Shown piece by piece: positions 62,335-64,000 of a stretch of 64,000 nt of DNA. Location of the stretch: assembly GCA_050847315.1 (NCBI GenBank), contig CP193791.1. The stretch is one strand, 5' to 3'. The notes under the pieces were generated by a model. The model was not told the DNA's origin. It saw only the letters and a list, made by a program, of their open reading frames with translations, and searched no databases. The DNA is from Cedecea sp000277545 (GTDB lineage Bacteria > Pseudomonadota > Gammaproteobacteria > Enterobacterales > Enterobacteriaceae). How positions within the stretch are numbered: the first letter of the stretch is position 1; each line of letters starts with the position of its first letter. The position numbers and the translations under genes were made by a program.

Positions 62335-63621
62335 TTATTCCCCGGATTCCCACCGTTTCAACAGCAGGCTTGCATTCACGCCGCCAAAACCAAACCCGTT
62401 CGACAGCGCATAGCGCAGCGTCTGCGGCCGGGCGGTAAGCGCCACCAGATCCAGCCCGGCCGCCTCTTCATCGGGGTGATGCAGATTCAGCGTCGGCGGC
62501 ACAACCTGGTCACGCAATGCCTGAATAGTAAATATAGCCTCGATGCCGCCCGCGGCGCCCAGCAGGTGGCCGGTGGCGGATTTCGTTGACGTCACAGCCA
62601 CCGGAAGCGTGCCGAAAAGCGCTTTAATCGCCGCCAGCTCGCCTTTGTCGCCGACCTGCGTCGAGGTTGCGTGCGCGTTGATATGGTCAACATCCGCGGC
62701 TGCAATGCCGGCCTGGCGAAGGGCCGCCTCCATTGCTCGCCTTGCGCCGTTGCCGTCTTCCGGCCCGGCGGTCAAATGCCAGGCATCCGCGCTAGTGCCG
62801 TACCCGACCAGCTCAGCCAGCGGCGTTGCGCCACGAGCCATGGCGTGTTCCAGGGATTCAATCACGATAAGCCCGGCGCCTTCGCCCATCACAAAACCGT
62901 CCCGGTCACGGTCGAACGGGCGTGAGGCGGCTTCGGGATTGTCGTTGGAGGCGGTAGACAGCGCGCGTGCGGCAGCAAATCCGGCCAGGCTGACGCGGTG
63001 AATGGCCGCTTCTGCGCCGCCGCAAAGGGCAATATCAGCCTCGCCGCTGCGGATCAAGCGGGCGGCATCGCCAATGGCCTGGGCTCCGGCGGCACAGGCG
63101 GTCACCGGGGCACCAATCGGCCCACGAAAGCCGTGCGCAATGGACACATGCCCGGCGGCAAGGTTGGCGAGGAAAGAGGGGATGGTAAACGGCGACAGGC
63201 GACGTGGCCCGCGCTCGTCCGTGGTGCGCACTGCATTGGCTATTTCGCTGAAGCCGCCGATCCCGGTGGCAATCACCGTTGCGGTACGATCTTTCTCTTC
63301 CTGCGAAGCTGGAGACCAGCCCGCCTGGGCGAGCGCTTCATGGGCGGCAACCAGTGCAAACTCGATGAACCGATCCATCTTTTTACGTTCTTTGGCGGAG
63401 ATCGTCGCCAGCGGATCAAAGCCGTGCTCAGGATCCTGTTCTACGGACGGCACCTGACCGGCCACTTTGCAGGGGATATCTGCCACGACGTTCTCATCCA
63501 GCGCCGAGATGCCGGATTTTCCCGCCAGCAGCGACGGCCAGACATGCTGCACGCCACAGCCCAGCGGGCTGACGATACCCATACCCGTGACCACAATCCT
63601 TTTCGCTGAAACGCCCATCAT
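62335..63621 (-). CDS. Beta-ketoacyl-ACP synthase II (FabF-like)
   Basis: 428 residues from ATG 63621 or 63618; CAGGAGAATA upstream. Thiolase-fold condensing enzyme with the catalytic Cys in VTACAAGAQA, the two His in NAHATSTQVGD and ATGHLLGAAGG, and the C-terminal SNGFGFGGVNASLLL. These are all FabF/KAS II features. It starts 15 bp after the MFS gene, in one operon. In the host there should be a separate core fabF next to acpP, so this looks like an accessory paralogue, perhaps for secondary lipid metabolism or resistance. Confidence 0.88.
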   Translation of the reverse strand: MMGVSAKRIVVTGMGIVSPLGCGVQHVWPSLLAGKSGISALDENVVADIPCKVAGQVPSVEQDPEHGFDPLATISAKERKKMDRFIEFALVAAHEALAQAGWSPASQEEKDRTATVIATGIGGFSEIANAVRTTDERGPRRLSPFTIPSFLANLAAGHVSIAHGFRGPIGAPVTACAAGAQAIGDAARLIRSGEADIALCGGAEAAIHRVSLAGFAAARALSTASNDNPEAASRPFDRDRDGFVMGEGAGLIVIESLEHAMARGATPLAELVGYGTSADAWHLTAGPEDGNGARRAMEAALRQAGIAAADVDHINAHATSTQVGDKGELAAIKALFGTLPVAVTSTKSATGHLLGAAGGIEAIFTIQALRDQVVPPTLNLHHPDEEAAGLDLVALTARPQTLRYALSNGFGFGGVNASLLLKRWESGE

Positions 63622-63636
63622 TATTCTCCTGAAATA

Positions 63637-64000
63637 TCAGTGTGGCTGCGGCTTTTTCATTAACGGAACCAGCATCGCAGCAATCAAAAAACCTATCATG
63701 ATCAGGTAAAAAGCATCCGAAAATGCCTGAGTGCGTGCCTCGCGCAGTGCCAGGGAGGACAAGTTTTTTAGCGCCCCGCTGGTGGCGGCATCCGGGGACA
63801 ATCCCTGCGCGGCCAGGCTGGCGGCGCTGCGCTGGACAAAATCCGTCATCGCGAGGTTAGCGGTATTGAGATGATCGGCCAGGCGGCTGTAGTGCAGGTT
63901 GGTTCTGTCATTCAACACCGTGCCGCACAGCGCAATGCCGATAGCGCCGCCGAGGTTACGCATCAAGTTGAACAGCCCGGAGGCAAGCTTAAGCCGCGCG
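63637..64000 (-). CDS. MFS transporter, DHA2/EmrB type (C-terminal part, cut by window edge)
   Basis: The frame is open to the window end (upstream codons read RLKLASGLFNLMRNLGGAIG, the EmrB-like motif) and stops at 63637. The last helix is ALIMIGFLIAAMLVPLMKKP-like. It belongs to the 14-helix drug:H+ antiporter-2 group. Its product is coupled to the FabF-like gene 15 bp downstream. Confidence 0.85.
   Translation of the reverse strand, partial: ARLKLASGLFNLMRNLGGAIGIALCGTVLNDRTNLHYSRLADHLNTANLAMTDFVQRSAASLAAQGLSPDAATSGALKNLSSLALREARTQAFSDAFYLIMIGFLIAAMLVPLMKKPQPH

Overview
The window is chromosomal DNA of an enterobacterium (Enterobacteriaceae; the genus cannot be fixed from this sequence). 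The evidence is the core order xerD-dsbC-recJ-prfB-lysS-actS(ygeR)-tRNA-Gly(CCC) at 1-6583, with an E. coli-like programmed frameshift in prfB. The far right (51864-64000) reads as ordinary host chromosome again: queH, an OlsF-like bifunctional acyltransferase, a POT peptide transporter, SDR/AraC, a ClC channel, two DHA2-type MFS pumps, a LysR regulator and a FabF paralogue.

Between the tRNA gene and queH lies about 45 kb of accessory DNA, much of it AT-rich. It carries four IS3-family elements and two IS fragments. A 9-bp piece of the tRNA 3' end recurs at 51724-51732, a weak candidate for the distal attachment site. No integrase gene is visible.

The most interesting part is a surface-adhesion island at about 9.7-35 kb built from mirrored modules. 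Each module has two EcpR/LuxR-like HTH regulators that overlap or nearly abut, a divergent CSS-motif EAL phosphodiesterase, an Hha-like gene at the far end of the EAL gene, and an adhesin next to the regulators. In module 1 (10664-17658) the adhesin is an AIDA-type autotransporter and the hha-like gene is a pseudogene. In module 2 (28288-34994, opposite orientation) the adhesin is an intimin/invasin-like inverse autotransporter and hha is intact. The two EAL genes are almost identical inverted repeats of about 1.6 kb. Between them sits a complete class 5 (CS1/CFA/I-type) chaperone-usher fimbrial operon with its own divergent HTH regulator. The three divergent promoter regions (two modules and the fimbrial operon) share a composite palindrome: an inner TGATAG-N7-CTATCA flanked by GATCG/CGATC arms. 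This suggests one regulatory circuit linking c-di-GMP turnover, Hha-type silencing and three kinds of adhesin.

A second autotransporter gene (47742-51071) has the same 3' half as the first, about 1.94 kb and essentially identical apart from the number of 9-bp Asn/Gly repeats (16 versus 25 units). Its signal peptide and passenger are unrelated. The copied block begins exactly at the end of an IS element, so it looks like a recent IS-linked duplication or passenger exchange.

The rest of the island (35-46 kb) holds a DUF2285-like protein, an orphan LuxR-type regulator, a metallo-hydrolase, an XRE regulator with membrane segments, a small P-loop kinase, a LysR regulator divergent from an AmpH-like penicillin-binding protein, and a TEM/SHV/LAP-related class A beta-lactamase. 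All comparisons with named families come from memory of conserved motifs; no database search was possible.
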